Shown here: piece after piece, positions 63,693 to 64,000 of the stretch
How positions within the stretch are numbered: position 1 is the stretch's first letter
Layout: the number at the start of each line of letters is the position of its first letter
Origin: Wenyingzhuangia marina
GTDB lineage: Bacteria > Bacteroidota > Bacteroidia > Flavobacteriales > Flavobacteriaceae
NCBI RefSeq assembly: GCF_900130035.1
Contig: NZ_FQXQ01000001.1
Coordinates: forward strand, 248,001-312,000
Direction: 5' to 3'
DNA: 64,000 bases
Notes under the pieces: model-generated
Told to the model about the DNA's origin: nothing
What the model saw: only the letters and a program-made list of their open reading frames with translations
Databases searched by the model: none
Program-made: the position numbers and the translations under genes

Positions 63693-64000
63693 CACTAAAA
63701 AATCCAAAGAAGAAATTTTAAATTTGTATGATCAAAAACTAAACTGTCTTCAAATTAATTATCAATACCTAACAGTTTCTACAAATTTTGGAAATACCAA
63801 CATTATTACCTGTGGAGAAGACACAAATTCTCCTATAATTCTTCTGCATGGTTCTAATGCTTGTGCTCCTCTTGCTCTTGAAACTTATTATGAGTTAATT
63901 CCTCATTTTAAAATATATGCTATAGACATACTTGCCCAACCTAATAAAAGTGACGAAACAAGATTGAATATTAAAGATGATTCTTATGGAAAATGGATAC
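63679..64000 (+). CDS. Alpha/beta hydrolase, N-terminal fragment (cut by the window end)
   Basis: 107 visible codons from ATG 63679, overlapping the DUF6326 gene by 14 bases. The segment IILLHGSNACAPLALETYYELIP contains the HG oxyanion motif of alpha/beta hydrolases, followed by FKIYAIDILAQPNKSDE, equivalent to the DxxGxGxS strand-loop. The nucleophile elbow lies beyond the window. Substrate unknown. Confidence 0.85.
   Translation, partial: MSLYNTKKSKEEILNLYDQKLNCLQINYQYLTVSTNFGNTNIITCGEDTNSPIILLHGSNACAPLALETYYELIPHFKIYAIDILAQPNKSDETRLNIKDDSYGKWI

Overview
The window is about 64 kb of AT-rich chromosome from a member of the Bacteroidota, most likely a marine Flavobacteriaceae. The support is the gliding genes gldF and gldG, a CarboxypepD_reg-type TonB-dependent receptor, GNAT-nitrilase fusion, DUF4129/DUF4350/MoxR/DUF58 block, F1 beta and epsilon genes apart from the other ATP synthase genes, and many -7 boxes of the form TAnnTTTG, typical of Bacteroidota sigma-A promoters. 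The species cannot be named. No rRNA, tRNA, phage, transposase or CRISPR was seen. No stretch over 300 bases lacks a gene.

Layout. 1-8.1 kb: porin tail, aminotransferase, desaturase, rsmG, outer-membrane protein, rpoN and the GNAT-nitrilase fusion. 8.1-9.6 kb: DoxX protein and a bile-acid/sodium-symporter homologue with an in-frame stop near its 5' end. 9.75-13.55 kb: the most interesting locus, an exported thioredoxin/DUF255 protein, a secreted precursor with nine Cys-Gly-Glu motifs spaced exactly ten residues apart, a DUF692 (MNIO) oxidase and a DUF2063 partner; this reads as a copper/metal-binding RiPP system of the HvfABC/bufferin kind. 13.7-26.1 kb: SDR protein, DUF2339 membrane protein, purC, phoH, SAM hydrolase, gldFG, dnaN, ACP phosphodiesterase, AI-2E-type permease and a methyltransferase. 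26.4-33.8 kb: atpDC, TonB receptor, ribF, serS. 33.8-36.4 kb: small membrane protein, SulP transporter and beta-carbonic anhydrase, a likely bicarbonate pair.

36.5-43.4 kb: complete trpEGDCFBA operon on the minus strand, preceded by an unannotated leaderless leader peptide (trpL, 15 aa, three consecutive Trp codons) and a terminator hairpin, i.e. a transcription attenuator. Several trp spacers and the atpD-atpC spacer hold unusual degenerate repeats of 7-bp period with inverted halves; another 27-bp repeat supplies the stop codon of trpF. 43.5-50 kb: DUF805, RDD and the SpoIIM/DUF4129/DUF4350/MoxR/DUF58 operon. 50-64 kb: uncharacterised envelope proteins, M3 peptidase, DUF6146, CPBP protease, lpdA, PEBP protein, two dual-CDGSH proteins, a membrane-anchored AraC regulator, argH, DUF4386 and DUF6326 proteins and the start of an alpha/beta hydrolase cut by the window edge.

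Several starts were moved downstream of the longest reading frame (rsmG, ribF, serS, lpdA, phoH, the SDR gene, one beta-barrel gene), because a promoter box lies inside the longer frame or because the family N-terminus begins later.
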